64,000 bases of DNA from Flavobacterium fluvii (GCF_900129545.1 NZ_FQWB01000001.1:434001-498000), one strand, 5' to 3'; positions 50,212 through 60,065 are shown, counted from the stretch's first letter. Numbers and translations: made by a program. Notes: generated by a model not told the origin, from the letters alone.

Positions 50212-52323
50212 ATGTTATCGCCTTCTTATCAAAAGTTAAACGACGTTTTATCGGTATCGATTGATCCCAAACGTATTTTGACCAATCCTTTGCAAACCCT
50301 TGCTTATGGAACCGATGCCAGTTTTTACAGACTTATTCCAAAAATCGTAATTCTGGCCCACAACGAAGCCGAGGTCATCGAAATTATAAAACAAGCCAAA
50401 GCACTGGATATTGCTTTGACATTCCGTGCTGCAGGAACCAGTTTGTCCGGTCAGGCCATTACGGATTCGGTTTTGGTTGTTGCCACCCACGGCTGGAAAA
50501 ACCAGGAAATTTTCGACAACAATCAAAAAGTAAAACTCGAACCCGGTATTATAGGAGCCAAAGCCAATATTTTTCTGGCGCCTTATGGTTTGAAGATTGG
50601 ACCCGATCCCGCCTCAATAGGTGCTTGCATGATTGGCGGAATAGTGGCCAACAACGCCAGCGGAATGTGTTGCGGAACAGCACAAAACTCTTATCAAACC
50701 ATAGCCGATATTCGGATTGTTTTGCACGATGGAACCGTTCTTGACACCGCCGACGCGAAAAGCGTTGACGCTTTCAAAAAAAACCAACCTGCCTTAATTC
50801 AGGAAATTGAAAGTTTGAGAGATACCATTAAAAGCGATGAAACGCTTTACCATCAAATCAAAAATAAATTCAAGATAAAAAACACGACGGGCTACAGCAT
50901 CAATGCCTTGGTTGATTATCAAGATCCCATCGACATCATCAAACATTTGATGGTGGGTTCTGAAGGAACTTTGGCATTTATCTCCTCTGTAACTTTCAAA
51001 ACGGTCATTGACGAAAAACACAAATCCTGTTCATTGATTTTTTTCAACACGATTCAGGATGCCTGCAATGCCACTATTTTATTGAAATCTGCTCCCGTGT
51101 CGGCCGTTGAACTTTTGGACAGAGAATCTATTCGTTCTGTAGAAAATGACACTGACTCACCAGAATATTTCAAAACATTGCCCGAATCAGCTTGTGCCCT
51201 ATTGGTAGAATGCCGTGACAATGATTCGGCTACTTTAAAAGAAAAACAAGCTGCCATCAGACTGCAGATTCAGTCCATTCCCACTTATACGGATTATGAA
51301 TTTACGAGCGATCCAAAACAATACAATTTTAACTGGAAAGCCCGAAAAGGACTTTTGCCAACGGTTGGCGGACTTCGAAAAAACGGAACCACGGTTATCA
51401 TAGAAGACGTTGCCTTCCCTTTGCCACAACTGGCCGATGCTTGTTTGGAATTGAAGGATTTGTTCAAAAAATTCGAATACCATGATGCTGTTTTGTTTGG
51501 CCACGCCTTGGAAGGAAACCTGCATTTTGTTTTCTCGCAAGACTTTTCGAACCAAGCCGAAGTGGACCGTTACGAAAAACTGATGTCTGAATTGGCTATT
51601 TTGGTTGTGGATCGTTTTAACGGCTCCCTAAAAGCCGAACACGGAACAGGTCGCAACATGACGCCTTTTGTGGAAAAAGAATGGGGAGCTACTGCCTATG
51701 ACATCATGAAACGCATCAAAAACATTTTTGACCCCAATAATAAAATAAACCCAGACGTAATAATCAATACCGATCCCAAAGCACATCTCAAAAATTTAAA
51801 ACCGCTGCCGGAATGCAATGATATTGTCGACAAATGTATGGAATGTGGTTTTTGTGAACCGCATTGCGTATCCGAAGGATTGACTTTGTCTCCACGCCAA
51901 CGTATCGTGATTGCACGAGAAATTAGCCGTTTAGAAGAAACAAATGACGACCCGCAACGATTGGCCGACATCCGAAAAGACGTAACCTATCAGCTGGACG
52001 AAACCTGTGCCACCGATGGACTTTGTGCCTTGGCTTGCCCGGTACATATCGATACAGGAAAATTTGTGAAAACTTGGCGTGCCAAAGAACTGGATTCGGG
52101 CGATAAAAAAATGGCCGCTTATATTGGTTCCCACATGGCAGGAACCACGTCAATGGTAAGAACCGGATTGAAAATCGTTTCCTTTTTTCACTCCATTTTC
52201 GGAAACACCATCATGACGGCATTGTCCAATGTCTCCCATTTTATCACCTTTGGAAAAGTTCCGAAATGGATTCCCGAAATGCCAAAAGGAGCCCATAAAA
52301 TAAACACGAATCAAAAGCATTAA
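50212..52323 (+). CDS. D-lactate dehydrogenase, FAD and 4Fe-4S part
   Basis: 703 residues. FAD-binding type 4 domain about 30-270 (LTFRAAGTSLSGQAITDSVLV, GACMIGGIVANNASGMCCGT), FAD-linked oxidase C-terminal domain about 280-530 (FGHALEGNLHFVF, KAEHGTGRNMTPFVE), then a ferredoxin-like segment with two Cys clusters (CMECGFCEPHC and CATDGLCALACP). Quinone-linked Dld-II enzymes carry, in the same chain, two CCG domains; here these are in the next gene. The gene follows lactate permease by 20 bp. D-lactate is the likely substrate; glycolate is an alternative. Confidence 0.9.
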   Translation: MLSPSYQKLNDVLSVSIDPKRILTNPLQTLAYGTDASFYRLIPKIVILAHNEAEVIEIIKQAKALDIALTFRAAGTSLSGQAITDSVLVVATHGWKNQEIFDNNQKVKLEPGIIGAKANIFLAPYGLKIGPDPASIGACMIGGIVANNASGMCCGTAQNSYQTIADIRIVLHDGTVLDTADAKSVDAFKKNQPALIQEIESLRDTIKSDETLYHQIKNKFKIKNTTGYSINALVDYQDPIDIIKHLMVGSEGTLAFISSVTFKTVIDEKHKSCSLIFFNTIQDACNATILLKSAPVSAVELLDRESIRSVENDTDSPEYFKTLPESACALLVECRDNDSATLKEKQAAIRLQIQSIPTYTDYEFTSDPKQYNFNWKARKGLLPTVGGLRKNGTTVIIEDVAFPLPQLADACLELKDLFKKFEYHDAVLFGHALEGNLHFVFSQDFSNQAEVDRYEKLMSELAILVVDRFNGSLKAEHGTGRNMTPFVEKEWGATAYDIMKRIKNIFDPNNKINPDVIINTDPKAHLKNLKPLPECNDIVDKCMECGFCEPHCVSEGLTLSPRQRIVIAREISRLEETNDDPQRLADIRKDVTYQLDETCATDGLCALACPVHIDTGKFVKTWRAKELDSGDKKMAAYIGSHMAGTTSMVRTGLKIVSFFHSIFGNTIMTALSNVSHFITFGKVPKWIPEMPKGAHKINTNQKH

Positions 52324-52325
52324 AA

Positions 52326-53042
52326 ATGAATACAACCGCTGATTTAAAAGTCGTTTACTTCCCGTCCTGCATCAACAGAAGTATGGGCAAAAATAGTTTT
52401 CAAGACTCGGATGATCTTCAATTGACTGAACTAACGCATCAATTATTGGTTCGTGCCGGATTTACGATAATTTATCCCGAATCCGTGGACACGCATTGTT
52501 GTGGCATGCCTTTTTCGAGCAAAGGTTTTGCCGAAGCCAATCACGAACAATCCAGCGCCTTGGAAACAACCCTTTTGAAAGCTTCTGAAAACGGCAAATA
52601 TCCCGTTTTGTATGATATGAGTCCTTGTTTTTACCACTCAAAAGAAGAATTTTCGAAAACCTTGAAAATTGTGGATCCGATCGAATTCATGCTGGATTAC
52701 GTGATGCCGCAATTGGTTGTAAAAAACAAAAAAGATACCGTGGCGGTTTTCCCGGTTTGTTCGGTTAAAAAAATTGGAAAGACAGAACAATTGGTGGCTT
52801 TGTCCAAACTATGCGCCGATAAAGTTACCCTTATTGACAGCAATTGTTGTGGATTTGCCGGAGACAGAGGTTTTCTGATTCCTGAATTGAACGAACACGG
52901 TTTGCGCGAATTAAAAGCGCAAATTCCTGCCAATTGCAAAGAAGGTTATTCCACCAGCAGAACCTGCGAAATTGGTTTTGAAAAAATGAGCGGCATTGAT
53001 TTTAAATCTATTTTTTATTTGGTAGATGAAGTGACGAGGTAG
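52326..53042 (+). CDS. D-lactate dehydrogenase, CCG (Fe-S) part
   Basis: 238 residues with two cysteine-rich CCG domains: VVYFPSCINRSMG ... DTHCCGMPFSSKG and VFPVCSVKKIG ... DSNCCGFAGDRGF. Matches the C-terminal part of single-chain Dld-II. The ATG lies two bases after the stop of the preceding gene, in another frame, with TTAAAAATGA at the join; the lengths sum to 941 residues, about those of the one-chain enzyme. The break is in the linker, so I take it as a true gene split with coupled translation, not a sequencing slip. Confidence 0.9.
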   Translation: MNTTADLKVVYFPSCINRSMGKNSFQDSDDLQLTELTHQLLVRAGFTIIYPESVDTHCCGMPFSSKGFAEANHEQSSALETTLLKASENGKYPVLYDMSPCFYHSKEEFSKTLKIVDPIEFMLDYVMPQLVVKNKKDTVAVFPVCSVKKIGKTEQLVALSKLCADKVTLIDSNCCGFAGDRGFLIPELNEHGLRELKAQIPANCKEGYSTSRTCEIGFEKMSGIDFKSIFYLVDEVTR

Positions 53043-53089
53043 AGGGAAAACTAATTACAAACTCAGCAATCAGTTCGAAAAACTTTACT

Positions 53090-53569
53090 TTACAAATCTA
53101 AAATACCAAAAGTTTCATTATGAGGAATATGTAAATCAATAAAAACAAACTTGGGTTTAGTTTCTTCTTTCAGAAGATTATATATTTTCAAACTTTCCGA
53201 ATCCGACGAAAGATAATATTCAACCGTTTTTTCACAATCTGCTTGAGAAAATAATTTAGTGTCGTTTGGAATTATATTTCTTTCGTTTAGTTTAAGTTTT
53301 CCTTTATTTTGAAATACAATTCTAGCAAATTCTCCAGTTCTTTTTGAGTGATCTAAATTAAAAGGAACAATCTGTAAATTTTTTAAAGGTAGTTCATAGA
53401 TATCTCCACCAACACAATACTCTGCAATCGAAATAGTTGAAATCATCATTGTTATTTCCTCCTTTAAGAAATAACGAAAATATCCATCAGCATTTTTAAA
53501 TAAAGAATCCTCATCGTTTAGAAATCTTATAAAAAAGCTGGTATCAAGTAAAACAGATTTATGCATCAT
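53090..53569 (-). CDS. PIN-domain protein (VapC-like)
   Basis: 159 residues. PIN ribonuclease-like acidic residues: Asp9 in VLLDTSFFIRFL, Glu50 in STISIAEYC, Asp103 and Asp111 in NDTKLFSQADC. Length and order suit VapC-type toxins, though the C-terminus is unusual. Overlaps the stop region of the upstream 260-residue gene by 11 bp, an arrangement typical of toxin-antitoxin pairs. Very AT-rich. Located after a metabolic operon, convergent with it. Confidence 0.82.
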   Translation of the reverse strand: MMHKSVLLDTSFFIRFLNDEDSLFKNADGYFRYFLKEEITMMISTISIAEYCVGGDIYELPLKNLQIVPFNLDHSKRTGEFARIVFQNKGKLKLNERNIIPNDTKLFSQADCEKTVEYYLSSDSESLKIYNLLKEETKPKFVFIDLHIPHNETFGILDL

Positions 53570-54341
53570 ATCCTCCTCTAATTTCTTTTAACCAATCGTC
53601 TGGATTAATTTCATTTAACCAAGATTTTTTTGCTTTTTCACGAAGTCCTTTGAGATATAAATCATCATATTTTGGCTGATAATCAACTAATTCAATGAAT
53701 TTTAATGTTGTAGTGTCTATTTCACCTGTTGAAGAATGTTGTTTTCCTAAAGCTCTAATTCCAAGTGATTTATAAAGCAAATTTTCTTCATAATCTTCCA
53801 AAAAACTTATTGGAGTTTGAACTCGAATTGTCCCAAGTTCTGATGTAAGAATATGGATATTAGCTTTATCCTTACCTCCAGCATTAGTTATTTTACCATA
53901 AAAATAAAATTCTGCATCAGCCCAGATTGCTTCTGTTCTAATATACCTAGTAGTTCTATCAACTTTCACTTCATTAGTGTTTTCCAATGAAGTTTTTATG
54001 CTAAAAATATAATCTTTCTTTATCGCAATGTTTTGTAGATTTTCAAATGCTTTTGCTGTTGACAAATCAAGAAAATCAATATCTTGAACATTATTAACTT
54101 GTCCAATTATAGCGTTAAATCCTATAATGAATTGTATCGAAGTTTTAAGTATATGCTTTACAGAACCTTGCTCTATATTGTAACTAATTATTGGCCTTTC
54201 TTTTTTATCGCCAGGATAAAGTAAGTTTTCAGCATTTTCAAGAATAGAAATTATCTCCCTAATGTCATAATTATCAGGGGATAGTTCTATATTTCCTTTT
54301 GAACCAGTAATTCTAATCTCTATGTGTCCTATTTTTTCCAC
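53559..54341 (-). CDS. Unknown partner of the PIN-domain protein
   Basis: 260 residues from a GTG at 54341 (VEKIGHIEIRITGSKGNIEL); no in-frame ATG occurs near the start, and a TTG at 54356 is the alternative. The sequence is mixed alpha/beta, without a known DNA-binding motif: about 1-60 beta, 85-115 helical, 145-215 beta-rich (AEFYFYGKITNAGGKDKANIHIL) and a C-terminal helix NPDDWLKEIRGGYDA next to the PIN start. Typical VapB antitoxins are under 100 residues, so this is a large unfamiliar partner. No family recognised. Confidence 0.7.
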   Translation of the reverse strand: MEKIGHIEIRITGSKGNIELSPDNYDIREIISILENAENLLYPGDKKERPIISYNIEQGSVKHILKTSIQFIIGFNAIIGQVNNVQDIDFLDLSTAKAFENLQNIAIKKDYIFSIKTSLENTNEVKVDRTTRYIRTEAIWADAEFYFYGKITNAGGKDKANIHILTSELGTIRVQTPISFLEDYEENLLYKSLGIRALGKQHSSTGEIDTTTLKFIELVDYQPKYDDLYLKGLREKAKKSWLNEINPDDWLKEIRGGYDA

Positions 54342-54470
54342 GTAGCAAATTAACAAATTAAATTCTTAAAACTGTGAGACTTGTGTTAAAAGTTTATTTT
54401 TAATCATTTTAAAATTGAATTCTAATGACGTTCGACTTCGTTAAAAAATCCTAAAAAAACTTTGAATTTA

Positions 54471-57400
54471 TTATTTATCCCCACCCAACATCTCCATCAA
54501 CTCCAAAGCTCTTCTTGTAGTTTTCACATTATCAAAAGTCAATAAAAGACGTAATCCTGCTGGCGTTTGCTTTTCTTTCATTACACAAATATTGCTGTTT
54601 TTTTGAACAAACTGAATCACTTTATGAAAGCGGTTTGAAGTATAATAATCCGATTGTTGGTCGGACACAAAATAGCCAATCATCTTGCCTTTTTTCATCA
54701 CCAGTTTTTCTATTCCCACTTTGGTGGCAACCCATTTGATGCGAATGCTGTTCATTAAAGCCAATGCTCGCGGTGGCATTGGACCAAAACGGTCAATCAG
54801 TTTATTTTGGAAGACGATTAATTCCTCTTCGTTGGTCACGTTGCCCAATTCGTTATATAAACTCAAACGTTCCGTAACATTATTGATGTATTCGTCTGAA
54901 AACAACAACTCAAAATCGGTGTCGATTTGCAGATCTTTCACGTATTCTTTCTCTACTCCGCTATCCTCGTTTTCATACAAATCCTTGAATTCGTTTTCCT
55001 TCAATTCATCGATAGCCTCATTCATAATTTTTTGGTAGGTGTCAAAACCAATTTCGTTGATAAAACCGCTTTGTTCGCCTCCCAATAAATCTCCCGCACC
55101 ACGAATTTCCAAATCTTTCATCGCAATATTGAAACCGCTTCCCAATTCCGAGAATTGTTCCAATGCCTGAATACGTTTTCGGGCATCATCCGTCATCGCC
55201 GAATAGGGCGGACAAATAAAATAACAAAACGCTTTCTTGTTGCTACGCCCTACCCGACCTCGCATTTGATGCAAATCAGAAAGTCCAAAATTATTGGCAT
55301 TGTTGATGAAAATGGTATTCGCATTTGGAACGTCCAATCCACTTTCGATGATAGTTGTCGCAACCAAAACATCAAATTCACCGTTCATAAAAGCCAGCAT
55401 CAATTCCTCCAATTTACTGCCTTCCATTTGGCCGTGACCAATTCCCACTCGGGCATCAGGAACCAAACGCTGAATCATTCCTGCCACTTCCTTGATGTTT
55501 TCGATTCGATTATTGATAAAGAAAACCTGTCCGTTCCGCTGTATTTCATACGAAATCGCATCCCGAATCAGCTCTTCGCTAAAACCAACAACGTTCGTCT
55601 CTATTGGATAACGATTGGGCGGAGGCGTTGTAATTACGGACAAATCGCGTGCCGCCATCAACGAAAACTGCAAAGTTCTAGGAATTGGCGTTGCTGTTAA
55701 TGTCAAGGTATCGACATTGGCAGCGATGGTTTTTAGTTTGTCTTTTACGTTTACGCCGAATTTCTGTTCTTCGTCCACAATCAGCAATCCGAGGTTTTTG
55801 AAAACCACATTTTTGTTGACCAATTGATGTGTTCCTATAACAATATCGAGTTTTCCTTCGGCCAATTGTTTGAGGGTTTCTGCTTTTTGTTTGGCTGTTC
55901 TGAAACGATTCAAATAACCGACAGAAACAGGCATGTCTTTCAACCTTTCGGTAAAAGTTCTATAATGTTGGTACGCCAAAATTGTGGTAGGAACCAGAAC
56001 CGCCACTTGCTTGGAATTGTCCACCGCTTTGAAAGCGGCACGAATCGCCACTTCGGTTTTCCCAAAACCTACGTCTCCACAAACCAAGCGATCCATCGGC
56101 CGGTCGCTTTCCATATCGGCTTTGACTTCCGCTGTTGATTTGTTTTGGTCGGGAGTATCTTCGTAGATGAAAGAACTTTCCAATTCGTTTTGCAAATAAC
56201 TGTCGGGTGCAAACTGGAATCCTTTTTCCAATCGGCGTTTGGCATACAATTGAATCAAATTGAACGCAATATGTTTGACACGAGCCTTGGTTTTCTGCTT
56301 TAGAATTTTCCATGCATTCGAACCTAATTTATAAATTTTAGGTGGTGTCCCGTCTTTTCCATTGTATTTCGAAATTTTGTACAGCGAATGAATACTCACA
56401 TATACAATATCATTATCGGCATAAACGAGCTTGATGGCTTCCTGGGTTTTGCCTTCCACCTGAATTTTTTGCAAACCACCAAATCGTCCAATTCCGTGAT
56501 CGATGTGCGTTACATAATCGCCAACCGTCAAAGTTGTAAGCTCTTTTAAAGTGATATTTTGCTTCTTCGAAACATTACTTTTGATGCTGAATTTATGATA
56601 CCGTTCAAAAATCTGGTGATCGGTATAACAAACAATCTGATTTTCTTCATCAATGAAACCTTGGTACAAAGGCAAAACAATCGTGTTGTATTGCTTGCGA
56701 ATATTCTCTGAGTTTTCCTCGTCCAAGGATTCAAAAATATCGTGAAACCTTTTGGCTTGGGCATCATTCGAAGAAAATAAATAATTTTGGTAACCATTGA
56801 AATGATTGTCGTTCAAATTGTTCAACAACAAATCAAATTGTTTGTTGAACGACGGTTGCGGCTTGATGTGAAAATCGAATGCCGTTTTGGTTCTGTAAAT
56901 CGCTTTTGAACTTAATTCAACAACCGTAAAATCCAAACTTTTCTTGATGAATTCTGTCTGATTCAGAAACAATTGGTTTGGTGCCACGTGATTTACCGTT
57001 GCATTCAGATTTTCGAAAATTTCATTGGCTTTTCCAAATAATTTATCCAAAACTGAAAAAAGCAAATCAGTATTCTGGATAAAAATAACCGTTTGATTAT
57101 TGATGTATTCCAAAAAACTTTCACGATTTTCCTGAAAGAATTTATTCTCCACATTGGGAATAATGGTGATTTTCTTTTGCTTTTCGATAGACAATTGTGT
57201 TTCCACGTCAAAGCTTCGAATGCTGTCGACTTCGTTGCCAAAAAACTCAATTCGGTACGGATTATCATTCGAAAAAGAAAACACGTCGACAATTCCTCCA
57301 CGAACCGAAAACTCGCCTGGTTCCGTAATAAAATCGACTCTTTTGAATTCGTATTCAAACAAAACTTCATTGATAAAATCAATCGAAATTTGGTCACCAA

Positions 57401-57839
57401 CAGCCACTTTCAAAGTGTTTTTATCCAACTCCTTTCGGGTAACCACTTTTTCGAAAAGTGCTTCAGGATAAGTAACAATAATTGCAGGTTTCTTGCGGGA
57501 ATTGATGCGGTTCAATACTTCTGCACGAAGCAGGACATTCGCATTGTCGGTATCTTCAATTTGGTACGGACGACGATAGGAACCCGGATAAAAAAGCACA
57601 TCCTCATCACCAATCATCTGCTCCAAATCATTCAGATAATAAGCAGCTTCTTCCTTGTCATTCAGGATAAGCAAGAATGGTTTCTCCGTTTTTTTGAAAA
57701 GCGATTGCACCACAAACGAAAGCGATGAACCTATCAATCCATTCAACTGGATTTTTTGTTCGGCTTGTTGCAAACTATCGACAATTTGCCTGATTTTTGG
57801 CGAATTATCGTAGATCGAATATAGAATTTTTTTACTCAA
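54471..57839 (-). CDS. mfd: Transcription-repair coupling factor
   Basis: DNA translocase that displaces stalled RNA polymerase and recruits UvrA. 1,122 residues, near the normal 1,150. UvrB-like N-terminus (VRGGIVDVFSFSNDNPYRIEFFG), RNA-polymerase-interacting domain (GDYVTHIDHGIGRFGGLQKI), helicase motifs: Walker A CGDVGFGKTEVA, DEEQ box LIVDEEQKFGV, TLTATPIPRTLQFS, and QMRGRVGRS; then the C-terminal TRCF domain. Its first 8 bases overlap the end of the upstream lipoprotein gene. Confidence 0.97.
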   Translation of the reverse strand: MSKKILYSIYDNSPKIRQIVDSLQQAEQKIQLNGLIGSSLSFVVQSLFKKTEKPFLLILNDKEEAAYYLNDLEQMIGDEDVLFYPGSYRRPYQIEDTDNANVLLRAEVLNRINSRKKPAIIVTYPEALFEKVVTRKELDKNTLKVAVGDQISIDFINEVLFEYEFKRVDFITEPGEFSVRGGIVDVFSFSNDNPYRIEFFGNEVDSIRSFDVETQLSIEKQKKITIIPNVENKFFQENRESFLEYINNQTVIFIQNTDLLFSVLDKLFGKANEIFENLNATVNHVAPNQLFLNQTEFIKKSLDFTVVELSSKAIYRTKTAFDFHIKPQPSFNKQFDLLLNNLNDNHFNGYQNYLFSSNDAQAKRFHDIFESLDEENSENIRKQYNTIVLPLYQGFIDEENQIVCYTDHQIFERYHKFSIKSNVSKKQNITLKELTTLTVGDYVTHIDHGIGRFGGLQKIQVEGKTQEAIKLVYADNDIVYVSIHSLYKISKYNGKDGTPPKIYKLGSNAWKILKQKTKARVKHIAFNLIQLYAKRRLEKGFQFAPDSYLQNELESSFIYEDTPDQNKSTAEVKADMESDRPMDRLVCGDVGFGKTEVAIRAAFKAVDNSKQVAVLVPTTILAYQHYRTFTERLKDMPVSVGYLNRFRTAKQKAETLKQLAEGKLDIVIGTHQLVNKNVVFKNLGLLIVDEEQKFGVNVKDKLKTIAANVDTLTLTATPIPRTLQFSLMAARDLSVITTPPPNRYPIETNVVGFSEELIRDAISYEIQRNGQVFFINNRIENIKEVAGMIQRLVPDARVGIGHGQMEGSKLEELMLAFMNGEFDVLVATTIIESGLDVPNANTIFINNANNFGLSDLHQMRGRVGRSNKKAFCYFICPPYSAMTDDARKRIQALEQFSELGSGFNIAMKDLEIRGAGDLLGGEQSGFINEIGFDTYQKIMNEAIDELKENEFKDLYENEDSGVEKEYVKDLQIDTDFELLFSDEYINNVTERLSLYNELGNVTNEEELIVFQNKLIDRFGPMPPRALALMNSIRIKWVATKVGIEKLVMKKGKMIGYFVSDQQSDYYTSNRFHKVIQFVQKNSNICVMKEKQTPAGLRLLLTFDNVKTTRRALELMEMLGGDK

Positions 57840-58443
57840 TGCGGGCTGTGTTTGGGTCTGGTTGTAATTGTGGCGTATTTGGAATCGCTCTTGTAGTGTC
57901 CAGCATTCTCAATAATTCTGACTCTCCTTCTTCAAGTGGAATTTTGCTTTTTTGAACAATTTTGTCCATTTGATTTTGCAAAGACACCAATTCGGTGTTG
58001 ATTTCAGGAATCAAGGCAACCACTTTCTGGTCTGGAATGTCTTTCAAATGAATATATAAATCCATCATTCGCACCTTGGTAATCAAGATGGCAATTCTGG
58101 CCTTGAATTGAGGTTTGTCAAAATTTACTGGAACATTAGTGTTCAGCGCCATCACTTTCTTGGAAATTTCGGCTGATTTATCCTGGAAGGCACGAATGGT
58201 TTTCTTGGGTTTTTGCTCTAATTCGGACAGGAACATACGCCACTCGCTCCAACCTGAAGCCGTGGAACGTGAGGTTTCATTAACAGGATTGGCATTAAAA
58301 ACCCAGGCTTTATTGATATTCGAAAAAATGACTTCCTTCTTTTGTGCATCTTTCTTGTTTTCGGCAAGGCGCTTTTGGTTTTCGTTTTTACAGGAATTTA
58401 AAACAAAAAGCAGGGAAAGAAGATATAAATATTTAAATTTCAT
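57832..58443 (-). CDS. Hypothetical lipoprotein upstream of mfd
   Basis: 203 residues from ATG 58443. Lipobox: MKFKYLYLLSLLFVLNSC, Cys18. The mature part is helical and charged (SEWRMFLSELEQKPKKTIRAFQDKSAEISKKV), with a Pro/Gln-rich end. Overlaps mfd by 8 bp. It has a TAACTTTG promoter element upstream, so mfd is likely transcribed from here. Function unknown. The longer frame to 58503 crosses that promoter. Confidence 0.8.
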   Translation of the reverse strand: MKFKYLYLLSLLFVLNSCKNENQKRLAENKKDAQKKEVIFSNINKAWVFNANPVNETSRSTASGWSEWRMFLSELEQKPKKTIRAFQDKSAEISKKVMALNTNVPVNFDKPQFKARIAILITKVRMMDLYIHLKDIPDQKVVALIPEINTELVSLQNQMDKIVQKSKIPLEEGESELLRMLDTTRAIPNTPQLQPDPNTARIE

Positions 58444-58461
58444 TTCGATTTCATTAGGGCG

Positions 58462-58469
58462 CAAAGTTA
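58462..58469 (-). promoter_or_regulatory. Promoter -7 element of the lipoprotein-mfd unit
   Basis: TAACTTTG on the minus strand, TAnnTTTG match, 18 nt before the ATG at 58443. Confidence 0.55.
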
Positions 58470-58544
58470 CAAATAAAGCGTACACAATAAAAAAACTATG
58501 CACGGAAGTACATAGTTTTCACATAATTTTATCAGTACCCGTTT

Positions 58545-59483
58545 TTAGTTAAAAAAGCTGTAATTAACTCCTACACCAAATACTTCCTTGGTTTGGAAAC
58601 CTGCAAAAGCATCATCATCATATATCGCTTGAAAATTCAAATTGGCCGACAACACTTTATTGATTTTCATTACTATGTTTAAGGTGTAATTAATGTCAAT
58701 GTTTTGTGGTTTTTCCAAGTAATTAGAATATAAATTCAAAAGGTTTTCTGCCGAAACATTTTCCATTATATTGAATTTATAATAAGCCGTGGCATTGAAT
58801 CCCAGTTGGTACAACACACTTTTATTGGCATCAACCCCAAAATAACTGTTGTTTAAATAGCCCGGAATTGAAGTGTAGAAACTGTCCACAAAAGTGAACT
58901 TGGATGTTAGTGGCGCAAAATTGAGCTTCAAATTCTCGTTCTTTTTCCAATACATACCAGGGCCAAAGAGCAGATAACCCGGCGACATAAAATTGGTGTT
59001 TTCTTGTCTTATTTCAGCACCATTCACGTCTTTTGAATAAACATAGCCTTTCGTGAATTGGGTTCTAAAATTGGCCAAAAACGAATAATACCAATAACCA
59101 TTGGTTCTTTGGGCTACTATGGAATTGATTTCGATTTGGTCGTCGGTTTTCTTTTCAAAACTGGCGTTTTGCGTTTGAAGCACTCCATAGGAAGCCAAAA
59201 TCCTGTTTTCCCAACTAAATTTGTCTTTTTTATAATCGATTTTATAATCCAAGCCCAAATTTCCGGAAAAACTATTTTCTCCTCCGGCAACCCAATTATT
59301 GAAGTTGGCTTGGTTAAAAAGGAAGGTAACTTTACCTTGGTATTTCCAACCACCCTTGATAGTGTCGTCTATAATTTTGGCCGCCTCTTCGGTTTTTTTG
59401 ATTAACTCTTTCTCTGCCGCAGTTTGGGCGTAAATTTTAGTTGAAAGTCCCAACAAAAGTCCTAATAGAATTATCTTTTTCAT
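58545..59483 (-). CDS. DUF3078 outer-membrane protein
   Basis: 312 residues: signal peptide (MKKIILLGLLLGLSTKIYAQ), then the DUF3078 pattern GGWKYQGKVTFLFNQANFNNWVAGGENSFSGNLGLDYKIDYKKDKFSWENRI, and alternating strands to the end GVGVNYSFFN. Predicted beta-barrel; function unknown. Has its own promoter (TATATTTG at 59506-59513). Confidence 0.88.
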   Translation of the reverse strand: MKKIILLGLLLGLSTKIYAQTAAEKELIKKTEEAAKIIDDTIKGGWKYQGKVTFLFNQANFNNWVAGGENSFSGNLGLDYKIDYKKDKFSWENRILASYGVLQTQNASFEKKTDDQIEINSIVAQRTNGYWYYSFLANFRTQFTKGYVYSKDVNGAEIRQENTNFMSPGYLLFGPGMYWKKNENLKLNFAPLTSKFTFVDSFYTSIPGYLNNSYFGVDANKSVLYQLGFNATAYYKFNIMENVSAENLLNLYSNYLEKPQNIDINYTLNIVMKINKVLSANLNFQAIYDDDAFAGFQTKEVFGVGVNYSFFN

Positions 59484-59505
59484 TGTAAGAGTATTAGTTA
59501 TAATA

Positions 59506-59513
59506 CAAATATA
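59506..59513 (-). promoter_or_regulatory. DUF3078 gene promoter -7 element
   Basis: TATATTTG on the minus strand, 22 nt before the DUF3078 start. Confidence 0.6.
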
Positions 59514-59549
59514 ATAAAAAGAGTAAAACTCTACTGGTTTAAAAACAGC

Positions 59550-60059
59550 CTACTTTTTGGGTGATTTATATAATGGAACTGCCGAACAAGCCTCGCCATA
59601 CATAATGCTTCGGGCGAAAGCCTGCAAATGATGCGCTGCCAAAATATAGGCTCGCGTTGGCACGGGTTTTTTCGAACAACCTTTTATAATGACAGGTTTG
59701 TTTTCGTAAGCCGAATAATCAATTTTGGAAAGGATTTCTTCATACAAGGCAGAATCCAAATCTTCGATGGTACCATTCACTATTTTCTTGGCAAAAGGCG
59801 CCAATTGAATCGCAACCAAAATAGAAGCCCAAGCCGGAACAATGGCGTCAGTACTGCAATTGATGGCAACATACTGGTCTTGGTATTGCGACCAATCGTG
59901 ATTCTTGAGATGCTCCCTAAAATCTTTTTCCTTCAGCAAGAAACCTTCCAGAAGCCATTGTGAAATATCAATTTGCGCACGAAATCCCTTTGGATAATAA
60001 TCTTCCAAGTCGAAAACTTCCAAAACGCTATTGGCAACTTTATTTTCTATTTCTTCCAT
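59550..60059 (-). CDS. DUF2480 protein of the suf cluster
   Basis: 169 residues, cytoplasmic. Conserved in Bacteroidota and commonly located next to suf genes. Blocks: LEVFDLEDYYPKGFRAQIDISQWLLEGFLLKEKDFREHLKNHDWSQY, INCSTDAIVPAWASILVA, IKGCSKKPVPTRAYILAAHHLQ. A conserved Cys in INCSTDAI and another in IKGCSKK could contact metal or sulfur. Function unknown; context suggests a part in Fe-S handling. Follows sufT-like gene after a palindrome. Confidence 0.85.
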   Translation of the reverse strand: MEEIENKVANSVLEVFDLEDYYPKGFRAQIDISQWLLEGFLLKEKDFREHLKNHDWSQYQDQYVAINCSTDAIVPAWASILVAIQLAPFAKKIVNGTIEDLDSALYEEILSKIDYSAYENKPVIIKGCSKKPVPTRAYILAAHHLQAFARSIMYGEACSAVPLYKSPKK

Positions 60060-60065
60060 TTTTTT

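Noticed and set aside
50212..53042. Frameshift in D-lactate dehydrogenase
   Set aside because: The first frame ends in a clean stop in the linker and the second opens with its own ATG two bases later; no domain residues are lost. Kept as a gene split.
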